NCBI RefSeq assembly: GCF_016811105.1
Contig: NZ_JAFBGM010000001.1
Location: 2,881,714 to 2,945,713 of the forward strand
Direction of reading: 5' to 3'
Length of the DNA stretch: 64,000 nt
From: Aurantibacter crassamenti
Lineage (GTDB): Bacteria > Bacteroidota > Bacteroidia > Flavobacteriales > Flavobacteriaceae
Positions 51,104-59,711 of this stretch are shown here, piece by piece (position 1 is the first letter of the stretch; each line of letters opens with the position of its first letter). Under the pieces are notes generated by a model that was not told where the DNA came from, made no database searches, and saw only the letters and a list, made by a program, of their open reading frames with translations. Position numbers and translations under genes: made by a program.

Positions 51104-52411
51104 ATGAAAAAGGAGAATGACAATGAAATAAAATCACGAAGAGCATTTATTAAAAAATCAGCTTTTGCATGTGCAACATTTCCTTTTTTGACTAGAGTAG
51201 GAGGTATGACTTCTTTTAATAACAAACTAGAAAGTACTAGTAAGATGAATAGTATAAAAACAAAAAGTATTATTGGTGGTTATGGTGATTGGGCAGCCGG
51301 ATTAGTGAAAAACATTCCGGAATTATCCTTTAGAAATAATAAATGGAAAAATGCAGATTCATGGAGAACTTCTGCGCTTCAAAAAGCCAATGAGTTAGTT
51401 GCTGCGCCAAAATTAAATTTGGTTTCTGAGGTTACAGTTCGTAAAAAATATGTTTATGATGGGTTAGAAATTGAAGAGATTTCTTGGCAACTTTCCAACG
51501 GAAATAGTAGAACTGAAGCTATTTTGATGAAGCCTGCTGGCGTAAAAGAGAAATTACCGGCAATTTTAGGTTTACATGATCACGGTGGTAATAAATATTT
51601 TGGGAAACGAAAAATAACTCGTGTTGCTGATGAAGAACATCCGTTAATGGATGATCATAAAAAGCAATATTATGAAGATATTGCCTGGGCAAATGCAATA
51701 GCAAAAAGAGGATATGTAGTATTGGTTCATGATGTGTTTGCTTTCGGAAGCAGACGTGTGCTTTTAGATGATGTTGATGGAATAACTTGGGGAGATGCCG
51801 AAAATATGGGGCTTACAGATGAAAACCCGGAAGAAGAAAAGAATATTAAAATTTACAACAATTGGGCGGATAAGCATGAGCATGTTTTATCTAAATCACT
51901 TTTTTGTGCTGGTACAACTTGGCCTGGAGTCGTACTTGCAGAAGACCAAATGGCATTAAATATTCTTGCGAATAGATCAGATGTTGATGAAAATAATATG
52001 GGCTGCGCCGGATTATCAGGTGGCGGACTTCGTACCAATTATTTAGCAGGGTTAGACCATAGAATAAAATGTGCAGTCAGTGTTGGCTTTATGTCTACAT
52101 GGAAAGATTTTTTAATGAATAAAGCTTTCACACATACTTGGATGCTATATGCACCATTGCTTTCACAGTTTCTTGAATTTCCAGAAATTATAGGCATACG
52201 AGCCCCATTACCAACATTGGTATTGAATAACAATCAAGATCAGCTTTATACCTTACCTGAAATGAAAAAAGCAGATGAGATTTTAGGTGATGTCTATAAA
52301 AAAATGGGAGTCTCTGAAAAATACAAAGCCAATTTTTACGAAGGCCTTCATAAATTTGATAGTCAAATGCAAACAGATGCCTTTGATTGGTTTGATCAGT
52401 GGCTAAAGTAA
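51104..52411 (+). CDS. Exported alpha/beta hydrolase (acetyl-xylan-esterase/dienelactone-hydrolase-like)
   Basis: A 435-residue enzyme, using the ATG at 51104. The Tat-like signal is SRRAFIKKSAFACATFPFL. The hydrolase fold shows an oxyanion-type LPAILGLHDHGG near residue 165, the nucleophile elbow AGLSGGG, the acid region LPTLVLNNNQDQ and the late YEGLHKFD with the catalytic His. A long segment between the first strands and the nucleophile, as in carbohydrate esterase 7-like and DUF-type abhydrolases, is present. The substrate is not clear; it may act on ester groups of glycans. It stands between the kdsC run and the Crp/Fnr gene; stops are convergent with 26 bases between. Confidence 0.82.
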   Translation: MKKENDNEIKSRRAFIKKSAFACATFPFLTRVGGMTSFNNKLESTSKMNSIKTKSIIGGYGDWAAGLVKNIPELSFRNNKWKNADSWRTSALQKANELVAAPKLNLVSEVTVRKKYVYDGLEIEEISWQLSNGNSRTEAILMKPAGVKEKLPAILGLHDHGGNKYFGKRKITRVADEEHPLMDDHKKQYYEDIAWANAIAKRGYVVLVHDVFAFGSRRVLLDDVDGITWGDAENMGLTDENPEEEKNIKIYNNWADKHEHVLSKSLFCAGTTWPGVVLAEDQMALNILANRSDVDENNMGCAGLSGGGLRTNYLAGLDHRIKCAVSVGFMSTWKDFLMNKAFTHTWMLYAPLLSQFLEFPEIIGIRAPLPTLVLNNNQDQLYTLPEMKKADEILGDVYKKMGVSEKYKANFYEGLHKFDSQMQTDAFDWFDQWLK

Positions 52412-52437
52412 AAACAGTTTCTATTAGTACTATAGTT

Positions 52438-53025
52438 TTAAACTAGAATTTTTCGATTTACTATTTTTAGTTTGTCCTCAACTTCTAATTTTTTAATAGC
52501 CCTAATTACAGTTTCTACACGTAAACCGGTTAGTTCTGAAATCTGCTTTCTAGTTAAGTTAATTTCAAAATCTTCAGTAGTTTGATCTTGTTTTTTTAGG
52601 TAGTTTAATAATGTAAGTATTCTGTGTTCTGATGAATGAACAGATACCTCTTTCATAATCATTGATTTATAATGCAATCTATTACTTAACACCTGAGTTA
52701 ATTTCAAATGTATATCATGGTGTTCTTTTAAAATCTCAAAAAAAGAATCCTTTCTTAGTCGAAATAAAGTGCTTTCTACTGTGGCCGCAGCGTTTGCGGG
52801 AAATGGAAAATCACAAAAAATAGGTGGTTCACCAAAACTTTCGCCTTTACCAAACATACCTTGAATGAACTCTTTTCCATCTTCACCTAAATTATACATT
52901 TTTACTTTTCCTGTTTTTACCTGATAGAAATAATCAGCTCTAGACCCTTCTAGAAATACAATTTCATTCTTTTTATAAAACTTTTCTTCAGCTCCGTAAT
53001 TCAGTAATATTTGTTTAGATATCAT
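52438..53025 (-). CDS. Crp/Fnr-family transcriptional regulator
   Basis: A 195-residue regulator. Cyclic-nucleotide-type beta-roll: NEIVFLEGSRADYFYQVKTGKV, FGKGESFGEPPIFCDFPFP; long dimer helix; C-terminal winged helix with the recognition region ITRKQISELTGLRVETVIRAI (seen as LTRKQISELTGLRVET). No N-terminal cysteine cluster of FNR is present, so any oxygen or NO sensing would need haem or another ligand. A TGAT-N4-ATCA box lies 10 bases before its start, in the region shared with the divergent truncated haemoglobin gene, suggesting autoregulation and joint control. Confidence 0.9.
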   Translation of the reverse strand: MISKQILLNYGAEEKFYKKNEIVFLEGSRADYFYQVKTGKVKMYNLGEDGKEFIQGMFGKGESFGEPPIFCDFPFPANAAATVESTLFRLRKDSFFEILKEHHDIHLKLTQVLSNRLHYKSMIMKEVSVHSSEHRILTLLNYLKKQDQTTEDFEINLTRKQISELTGLRVETVIRAIKKLEVEDKLKIVNRKILV

Positions 53026-53034
53026 TCACGTGTA

Positions 53035-53050
53035 TATGATCCAAATCATA
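53035..53050. promoter_or_regulatory. FNR-like inverted repeat TATGAT-N4-ATCATA
   Basis: TATGAT CCAA ATCATA is a perfect inverted repeat with the TGAT-N4-ATCA core of Crp/Fnr-family sites. It is 10 bases upstream of the Crp/Fnr start and 74 bases upstream of the truncated haemoglobin start, in the divergent promoter region. Binding by the adjacent regulator is inferred. Confidence 0.6.
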
Positions 53051-53123
53051 ATTTAATTAATATAATCTACAGAAATTTGTCAATTAGTGTCTAAAATAGC
53101 AAGTTAAGTTTAAATTAGCCTAC

Positions 53124-53516
53124 ATGAGCAAAAGTGAAATAACGAATAAATCTGAAGTTTTTCAATTGGTAGATACTTTTTACAATAAAGTTCGTGCTGA
53201 CGAATTAATAGGTCCTATTTTCAATGGAATCATAAATGATTGGGATCATCACTTAGAACATCTAACAACATTTTGGAGTAATCAGCTATTTATTGAGCGT
53301 GGCACATATAAAGGTGACCCAATTTCAGCACATATAAAAGTCGATGATTTTGCTAAAAATCAAATTAACGAGCAACACTTTGGGCGTTGGTTAAATTTGT
53401 GGGTTCAAACCATTGATGAACTATTTGAAGGTGATAATGCATTCATCTTAAAAAATAGAGCTAGAAAAATGTCTACACATATACATCTGAGTATTTTTTC
53501 AGCCCGTGAAAATTAG
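53124..53516 (+). CDS. Group III truncated haemoglobin
   Basis: A 130-residue globin of the cytosolic group III trHb type. Seen are VFQLVDTFYNKVRADELIGP (helices B/C), GPIFNGIINDWDHHLEHLTTFW with the FW pair of helix E, the proximal-His region KNQINEQHFGRWLNLW, and a final IHLSIFS. Group III globins bind O2 or NO and are linked with NO detoxification or microaerobic redox work. Divergent from the Crp/Fnr gene and followed by ccsBA after 82 bases, a haem-centred neighbourhood. Confidence 0.92.
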   Translation: MSKSEITNKSEVFQLVDTFYNKVRADELIGPIFNGIINDWDHHLEHLTTFWSNQLFIERGTYKGDPISAHIKVDDFAKNQINEQHFGRWLNLWVQTIDELFEGDNAFILKNRARKMSTHIHLSIFSAREN

Positions 53517-53598
53517 GGAGATTTTAGCATAATCTCACCCTTTAAATTGATAAAAACCACCTATTTTTGCCGAGGCCAACTACAAAGCATTCAAATAG

Positions 53599-56500
53599 AT
53601 GATTTCGAAGCTCAAGAATATAATTTTCTCTACAAGATTAACAGCAGTTCTATTCATAGTTTTTGCCACAGCAATGGCGTTTGGCACATTTATAGAAAGT
53701 AAATACAGCACTTCTACCGCTAGAATTTGGATTTATAACACATGGTGGTTTGAGGCCATTATGGGAGTGTTTATGGTCAATTTTATCGGAAACATTAAAC
53801 GGTATAATCTTTTGCGCTGGAAAAAGTGGCCCGTATTATTACTTCATATTTCTTGGGTCTTAATTATTGCAGGTGCCTTTGTGACAAGATATATCAGTTA
53901 TGAAGGTCGTATGCCAATTAGAGAAGGTAAATCTGAAAAGATATTTTATTCTGATAAAACGTATTTAACAGCTTATGTAAGTAGTGCAAGCGGCGATGTT
54001 CAAAAAACCTTGCAAGATGATTTAATTGTTACCCCTGAAGGATTAAAATCTAGTTTACCATGGAGTTCTGATTTTAATGGTAAACCTTTTTCAATTTCGT
54101 ATGTTGATTTTATAAAAGGAGCTAAAAATGGCTTAATTCCGGATGAAAACGGACAATCTTTTTTGAAAATTGTAGAAGCCGGCGATGGTACTCGACATGA
54201 TCATTATTTAGAAAACGGAAAAGTTGCTAGTATTCATGGTGTACTTTTTTCATTAAATGAATATACTGATGGCGCTATCAATATCACTTCTTCAGATAGC
54301 ACTTATACCATACAATCACCATTTGAAGGTAATTTTATGCGAATGGCTGATCAGTTTAAAGGCGATGTGCAAAAAGATAGTTTGCAACAATTGCAATTGC
54401 GTTCATTGTATGCTATGGCGGGTATGCAATTTGTGATTCCTGAACCGGTTGTTAAAGGTGTTGAAGGAATTATTGAAATTCCTGAAGCAGAAAAAACGCA
54501 AATGGATTTAGATGCACTTGTAGTTGAAGTTACCGTGGGTGATAAAAAAGTGCAACAAAAATTATTAGGCACCGCAGGTACCGCAAATTTTTCTGATAAA
54601 ATTTTAGTTGATGATTTAGAATTCACAATAGGTTATGGTTCAAAAGTATATGAGTTGCCATTTCAAATAAAGTTAAATGATTTTATTGCTGAAAAATACC
54701 CAGGCACAGAAGCCGGCTACGCGTCTTTTATGAGTAAAGTAACAGTTGAAGATGATCGTACATTTGATTATGATATTTTCATGAATAACATTCTAGATCA
54801 TAAAGGGTATCGATTTTTTCAGTCTAGCTTTGATCAAGATGAAAAAGGCACAATATTATCTGTAAACCACGATCAATGGGGAACCGGAATAACTTATTTA
54901 GGTTATTTTTTACTGTACGCTGGTTTGATGGGTATAATGTTCTTCGGTAAAACTAGATTCAAAGATCTTGGTAAATCGCTTGAAAAATTGCAGTCTAAAA
55001 AGGCAAAATTAACAGGCATTTTAATCTTTGCAATGGCTCTGAATGTTACTGCACAAGAACATACCGCAGATGATGGGCATGACCATTCGGCAGCGCCAAC
55101 ACAATTACAAATAGATTCAGTTTTAAAAGCAAATATTGTACCGGTTGAACATGCTGAAAAATTTGGAGCTTTAGTTATACAAGATGAAGGTGGAAGAATG
55201 AAGCCTATCAATACTTTTTCATCTGAATTACTTCGTAAATTAAGTCGCAGTGAAAAATTTCATGGCATGAATGCCGATCAGGTATTTTTATCTATGATGA
55301 TTAATCCGCCACTTTGGTATAATACTGAATTTATTATTTTAGACAAGCACGCTAAGAATGATAGTATTCGTCATATACTAGGAGTTCCTGAGGGACAGGA
55401 ATATGTAAAAGCACTTGACTTTTTTGATGATAAAGGAAGTTATAAATTAGAACCTGTACTTCGCGAAGCAACGACAACAAATAATCCAGATGCTTTTGAG
55501 AAAGATGTTAAACAGGCGCATACGCGCGTAAGCCTATTAGATCAGGCATTAGGAGGACAAATCATTAAGATTTTTCCACTGTTAAATGATGATAATAACA
55601 AGTGGATTTCATCCGTAGAATTTAACACAGGTAAATATGTGGTAGGTGATTCGTTGTATTCAAATTTCATCAAAAATTCGCTGCCTTATTATTTAATGAC
55701 GCTAAAGCAGGCGAAAGAAACTGGTGATTATTCGCAAGCAGATAAATTACTAGCAGCTTTTCATCAAAACCAAAAGAATCATGGTAGTGAAGTATTACCG
55801 TCTGAGGAAAAAGTAAAAACTGAAATTATTTATAATAAATTAAATATTTTCAAACATTTATACCGTTTGTATGGGTTGGTTGGGTTTCTACTATTTGTTG
55901 TATTGGTACTACAAATTTTTAAGAATCGTTCAATATGGCGCATGGCAATTTTTGCTTTAAAAGGAACCATCGTCATTTTGTTTTTGTGGCATACAGCAGG
56001 TTTAATTCTTAGATGGTATATATCTGGCCATGCACCTTGGAGTAATGCTTACGAAAGTATAATTTATGTTGCGTGGGCAACCATGGGTATTAGTATGTTG
56101 TTTACCAGAAAAAGTAATTTCACCGTAGCAGCAGGTGCCTTTGTTACTTGCTTATTACTTATGATAGCAAATTGGAATTGGGTTGATCCTGCAATTTCTA
56201 ATCTTGTCCCCGTTTTAGATAGCTACTGGTTAATGATCCATGTTGCCGTTATAGTTGGTAGTTATGGGCCGTTAATTGTTGGTGGTATCATTGGCATGGT
56301 CTGTCTACTTCTTATGATTTTAACAACCAAGAAGAATAAAGAACGTATGGAAGTCAATTTGAAAGAATTGACTATTGTAAATGAATTATCACTTACAGTA
56401 GGCTTAATTATGTTGACTATTGGCAACTTTTTAGGTGGCCAATGGGCAAACGAAAGTTGGGGTCGTTATTGGGGTTGGGATCCCAAAGAAACATGGGCGC

Positions 56501-56775
56501 TTATATCAATAATGATTTATGCTTTTATAGTTCACATGCGCATAGTGCCAGGCTTGAGGAGTAAGTGGTTATTTAACTTTTTAAGTTTAGCTGCTATTGG
56601 AACTATAATGATGACCTACTTTGGAGTTAACTATTATTTAGTAGGCTTGCACAGTTATGGGCAAAGTGGGGGAGCTGCTATTACACCAGATTATGTTAAA
56701 TTTATAGTTCTAGGTATAACCATATTTGGTGCAATTAGTTACTGGCGTTATCGTGTGAATTACCAGAAAGCATAA
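53599..56775 (+). CDS. ccsBA: Fused cytochrome c biogenesis protein CcsBA (ResB-CcsA)
   Basis: A 1058-residue inner-membrane protein for export of haem and its ligation to apocytochromes c (System II). The N-terminal ResB/CcsB half has helices near residues 12-35, 45-65 and 75-95, then a large periplasmic part, with another helix near 435-455. The C-terminal CcsA half has 8 or so helices and the haem-binding WWD motif ESWGRYWGWDPKETWALIS near residue 955, flanked by conserved histidines (HVAVIVGSYG, GLHSYGQ). The middle has an Ala/His-rich linker (HTADDGHDHSAAP). It supports the cytochromes coded elsewhere, including the c-type proteins at 1343 and 5674. Confidence 0.95.
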   Translation: MISKLKNIIFSTRLTAVLFIVFATAMAFGTFIESKYSTSTARIWIYNTWWFEAIMGVFMVNFIGNIKRYNLLRWKKWPVLLLHISWVLIIAGAFVTRYISYEGRMPIREGKSEKIFYSDKTYLTAYVSSASGDVQKTLQDDLIVTPEGLKSSLPWSSDFNGKPFSISYVDFIKGAKNGLIPDENGQSFLKIVEAGDGTRHDHYLENGKVASIHGVLFSLNEYTDGAINITSSDSTYTIQSPFEGNFMRMADQFKGDVQKDSLQQLQLRSLYAMAGMQFVIPEPVVKGVEGIIEIPEAEKTQMDLDALVVEVTVGDKKVQQKLLGTAGTANFSDKILVDDLEFTIGYGSKVYELPFQIKLNDFIAEKYPGTEAGYASFMSKVTVEDDRTFDYDIFMNNILDHKGYRFFQSSFDQDEKGTILSVNHDQWGTGITYLGYFLLYAGLMGIMFFGKTRFKDLGKSLEKLQSKKAKLTGILIFAMALNVTAQEHTADDGHDHSAAPTQLQIDSVLKANIVPVEHAEKFGALVIQDEGGRMKPINTFSSELLRKLSRSEKFHGMNADQVFLSMMINPPLWYNTEFIILDKHAKNDSIRHILGVPEGQEYVKALDFFDDKGSYKLEPVLREATTTNNPDAFEKDVKQAHTRVSLLDQALGGQIIKIFPLLNDDNNKWISSVEFNTGKYVVGDSLYSNFIKNSLPYYLMTLKQAKETGDYSQADKLLAAFHQNQKNHGSEVLPSEEKVKTEIIYNKLNIFKHLYRLYGLVGFLLFVVLVLQIFKNRSIWRMAIFALKGTIVILFLWHTAGLILRWYISGHAPWSNAYESIIYVAWATMGISMLFTRKSNFTVAAGAFVTCLLLMIANWNWVDPAISNLVPVLDSYWLMIHVAVIVGSYGPLIVGGIIGMVCLLLMILTTKKNKERMEVNLKELTIVNELSLTVGLIMLTIGNFLGGQWANESWGRYWGWDPKETWALISIMIYAFIVHMRIVPGLRSKWLFNFLSLAAIGTIMMTYFGVNYYLVGLHSYGQSGGAAITPDYVKFIVLGITIFGAISYWRYRVNYQKA

Positions 56776-57573
56776 TTATTTACCGCCATTAGCTTTTAAA
56801 TCAGCCAAGCAAAAACTGTCAAAACTTGGTATAGTTCCACCGCTAATCATATTAACAAGTCCTTCACCGGTTTCAGCCGTCCAATACATCAGGCAATCTT
56901 CTGAAGTACAATGTCTGCCATGGGCTTCATCTTGATGCTCATTTTGCATTGGAGTACCAGCGTTAACCATTCCCATTATATGTCCGAATTCATGGTTGAG
57001 TACCGTGCTTTCAAGAACCGTAGCGGTTGGCGCAAAAGGTTGTCCGCTAAATTGTTGTACGGTTTCTTCAAAAATAATAAATGAAGTATTTCTGTATGCT
57101 ACGCCTAAAACAGATCCATTCTCAGTATTTTCAGAATACTCGCCATCTAAAAACAAACCAAAAACAGTCAATTCAGAACCGTTGTTATATTTGGTACGTA
57201 TTTGATCTTCAATATCCCTGATTTCAGTTATTGTATATACATCTTGGCCTGGTGATGCAATCATTTTAAGTTCAGTTTCAATGCCACCAGGTTTGTTGAG
57301 TCTTTCAGAAAGAAAAGTTTCAAAATTTGAAATTGTGTTAGTCGTAGGTTTAAAGCCTTCAACATAAAAGATATCTATCATTAAGCTTTGAAACTTTTGT
57401 GCTGATAGCAAATCATTAGCAGAATCACCAACATTTTTCTTATTTAAGCTTTTATCAATGGTTTGCGATTCTTCTTCACTAGCTTCTGTATCAGAATTGT
57501 TACTGTTATCATCAGAAGAGCATGAAACGAGTATAATTGATATAAATAGTATTGATAGTTTATAATATTTCAT
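56776..57573 (-). CDS. Zinc metalloprotease-like lipoprotein
   Basis: A 265-residue lipoprotein (signal IISIILVSCSSDD, then a Ser/Asn/Glu-rich linker). The C-terminal half has HEFGHIMGM near residue 197, a HExxH zinc site with an H/G-containing continuation (GTPMQNEHQDEAHGRH) that could provide the third ligand, and a CTSEDCLMYW segment typical of metzincin-like Met turns. It is similar to proteins called membrane metalloprotease in Flavobacteriia. Substrate unknown. Its stop abuts the ccsBA stop on the other strand. Confidence 0.8.
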   Translation of the reverse strand: MKYYKLSILFISIILVSCSSDDNSNNSDTEASEEESQTIDKSLNKKNVGDSANDLLSAQKFQSLMIDIFYVEGFKPTTNTISNFETFLSERLNKPGGIETELKMIASPGQDVYTITEIRDIEDQIRTKYNNGSELTVFGLFLDGEYSENTENGSVLGVAYRNTSFIIFEETVQQFSGQPFAPTATVLESTVLNHEFGHIMGMVNAGTPMQNEHQDEAHGRHCTSEDCLMYWTAETGEGLVNMISGGTIPSFDSFCLADLKANGGK

Positions 57574-57770
57574 AACGGGGGTGTCTAAAAGATAAGCCTT
57601 TACTATACAACGATTTATTTTGAAGTGTTATTGCAAGTTTTTTGCCATGAATGAGATATGTTATAATAAATATGCTGAATAAACATAATAAATACCGTTA
57701 ACACGACGCTGAGAAATATAATGGGTTAGGGGTGAAATTCGTAACTTTACTTTTTAAAAGTTTGTATCGC

Positions 57771-58928
57771 ATGAATAAGAAAACAAAAGGTGTTAATACC
57801 ATATGTACACATGTTGGCGAAATAAAGGATGAGCAATTTAAAGGGGCAGTTTCTCCACTCTTTATGAGCTCTTCGTATGCCTTTCAAGATGTTGATGTTA
57901 AAAGGTATCCAAGATATTTCAATACTCCGAACCAAGAAGGTTTGGCCAAAAAAATTGCAGCTTTAGAAAATTGTGAAGCCGGATTGATTTTCGGAAGCGG
58001 TATGGCTGCCATAAGCACCGCTGTAATGGCTTTTCTTGAGGCAGGTGACCATATTGTGCTACAAGGCGACATTTACGGTGGCACGTATAATTTAGTAGTT
58101 GAACAATTTAATAAATTCGGAATCGAGTATTCTTTTTCTAAAGGAATGCAATCAGATGATTTTGAGAAATTAATCAAGTCAAATACAAAGGTAATTTACA
58201 TTGAAACGCCTTCGAATCCGTTATTGAAAATTACAGATTTAAAAATGATATCCGCGCTAGCGAAAAAACACAATCTCATTTCAATGATTGATAATACATT
58301 TGCAAGCCCGATAAATCAAGTTCCTGCAAATTTCGGTATCGATATTATAATTCATAGTGCAACAAAGTATATGGGCGGGCATTCTGATATGTGCGCTGGT
58401 GCAGTAGTCTGTTCAGAAGAGCACATCAATAAAATATTTCACTTGGCTAAAAATTTAGGAGGTAGCTTAAGCGATTATACAGTTTGGCTTTTAGAACGAA
58501 GTATGAAAACCATGGGCATTCGTGTAAAAGCTCAAAATGAAAATGCACAAAAAATGGCAGAATACTTGGATGCTCATAATGATATTAATACGGTTTATTA
58601 TCCAGGGTTAAAAAAGCATGATGGTCATGAAATTGCAAAAACGCAAATGAGTGGTTTTGGTGGTATGATGTCTTTTGAATTAAATGATGGTTTAAATGCA
58701 GATTTATTTCAAAAAACGCTTCAATTAATTAAACCTTCCATGAGTCTAGCGGGAGTAGAAAGCACTGTGCTTTCGCCTTCTGAAACATCACATGCATTAT
58801 TAGGAGCAGAAGAACGAAAGAGTCGTGGTATTTCTGATGGATTAATTCGCTTTTCAGTAGGCATAGAAGAGACAGACGACTTAATTGAAGATATAGAACA
58901 AGCCTTAACTAAAATAAAAAACGCATAG
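57771..58928 (+). CDS. Trans-sulfuration PLP enzyme (cystathionine gamma-synthase/lyase type)
   Basis: A 385-residue fold-type I PLP enzyme, from the ATG at 57771; the 13 residues upstream in the longer frame are not family-like. It has ENCEAGLIFGSGMAAISTA (phosphate-binding region), YIETPSNPLLKITD, MIDNTFASPINQ, and the PLP lysine at about residue 199 in HSATKYMGGHSD. The end has the typical ESTVLSPSETSHA and GLIRFSVGIEETDDLI. Sequence does not separate cystathionine gamma-synthase, gamma-lyase or methionine gamma-lyase. bshB1 lies 66 bases downstream, so a link to thiol metabolism is plausible. Confidence 0.9.
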   Translation: MNKKTKGVNTICTHVGEIKDEQFKGAVSPLFMSSSYAFQDVDVKRYPRYFNTPNQEGLAKKIAALENCEAGLIFGSGMAAISTAVMAFLEAGDHIVLQGDIYGGTYNLVVEQFNKFGIEYSFSKGMQSDDFEKLIKSNTKVIYIETPSNPLLKITDLKMISALAKKHNLISMIDNTFASPINQVPANFGIDIIIHSATKYMGGHSDMCAGAVVCSEEHINKIFHLAKNLGGSLSDYTVWLLERSMKTMGIRVKAQNENAQKMAEYLDAHNDINTVYYPGLKKHDGHEIAKTQMSGFGGMMSFELNDGLNADLFQKTLQLIKPSMSLAGVESTVLSPSETSHALLGAEERKSRGISDGLIRFSVGIEETDDLIEDIEQALTKIKNA

Positions 58929-58994
58929 CATTAGTTTCATAATACGAACGAGTAATAGATTTGATACTTTTGTAACCTCACTAAGAAAATAATA

Positions 58995-59711
58995 ATGAAA
59001 TTAGATATTTTAGTTTTCGGTGCTCACCCTGATGATGCTGAATTAGGTGCAGGCGCCACCATTGCCAAAGAAGTTGCAAGCGGTAAAAAAGTTGGCGTTG
59101 TTGATTTGACAAGAGGAGAGTTGGGTACAAGGGGTTCAGCTGAAATACGAGACCAAGAAGCTGCTGTATCTGCTAAAATTTTAGGTCTTTCAGTACGTGA
59201 AAATATGAGGTTCGCCGATGGGTTTTTTGTAAATGATAAAAAGCATCAGATGGCGGTAATAAAAATGATTCGAAAATATCGCCCAGAAATAGTGTTATGT
59301 AATGCTATAGATGATCGTCATATAGACCATGGTAAGGGAAGTAGCTTGGTAAGCGATGCTTGTTTTTTAAGTGGATTACTGAAAATTGAAACATCTTTAG
59401 ACGGAGAAAAGCAGGAGCAATGGCGACCAAAAATGGTATATCATTATATTCAATGGAAGAATATAAAACCTGATTTTGTAATAGATGTTTCTGGTTTTAT
59501 AGATAAAAAAGTCGAATCAATAAAAGCATATGGTTCACAGTTTTATGATTCAAATAGTGATGAACCCAAAACACCAATTAGTAGTCAAAACTTTTTAGAT
59601 AGTGTTACGTATCGTGCTAGAGATTTAGGGCGACTAATAGGGGTTGAGCACGCAGAGGGTTTCACTGCTGAAAGACAAGTAGCAGTATCGAATTTAGACA
59701 ATCTTATTTAA
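58995..59711 (+). CDS. bshB1: Bacillithiol biosynthesis deacetylase BshB1
   Basis: A 238-residue LmbE/PIG-L-fold zinc enzyme that deacetylates GlcNAc-malate in bacillithiol synthesis. The zinc motif is GAHPDDAELG at residues 10-19. VVDLTRGELGTRGS and NAIDDRHIDHGKGS, with the third ligand histidine, are characteristic of the BshB1 branch. The ending LGRLIGVEHAEGFTAERQVA matches the family. The last 4 bases overlap the end of the histidine kinase gene on the opposite strand. Confidence 0.94.
   Translation: MKLDILVFGAHPDDAELGAGATIAKEVASGKKVGVVDLTRGELGTRGSAEIRDQEAAVSAKILGLSVRENMRFADGFFVNDKKHQMAVIKMIRKYRPEIVLCNAIDDRHIDHGKGSSLVSDACFLSGLLKIETSLDGEKQEQWRPKMVYHYIQWKNIKPDFVIDVSGFIDKKVESIKAYGSQFYDSNSDEPKTPISSQNFLDSVTYRARDLGRLIGVEHAEGFTAERQVAVSNLDNLI

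Noticed and set aside
58966-58973. TACTTTTG before bshB1 as a promoter
   Set aside because: The -7 element fits TAnnTTTG but no TTG is found 17-23 bases upstream, and the gene may be transcribed with the trans-sulfuration gene.
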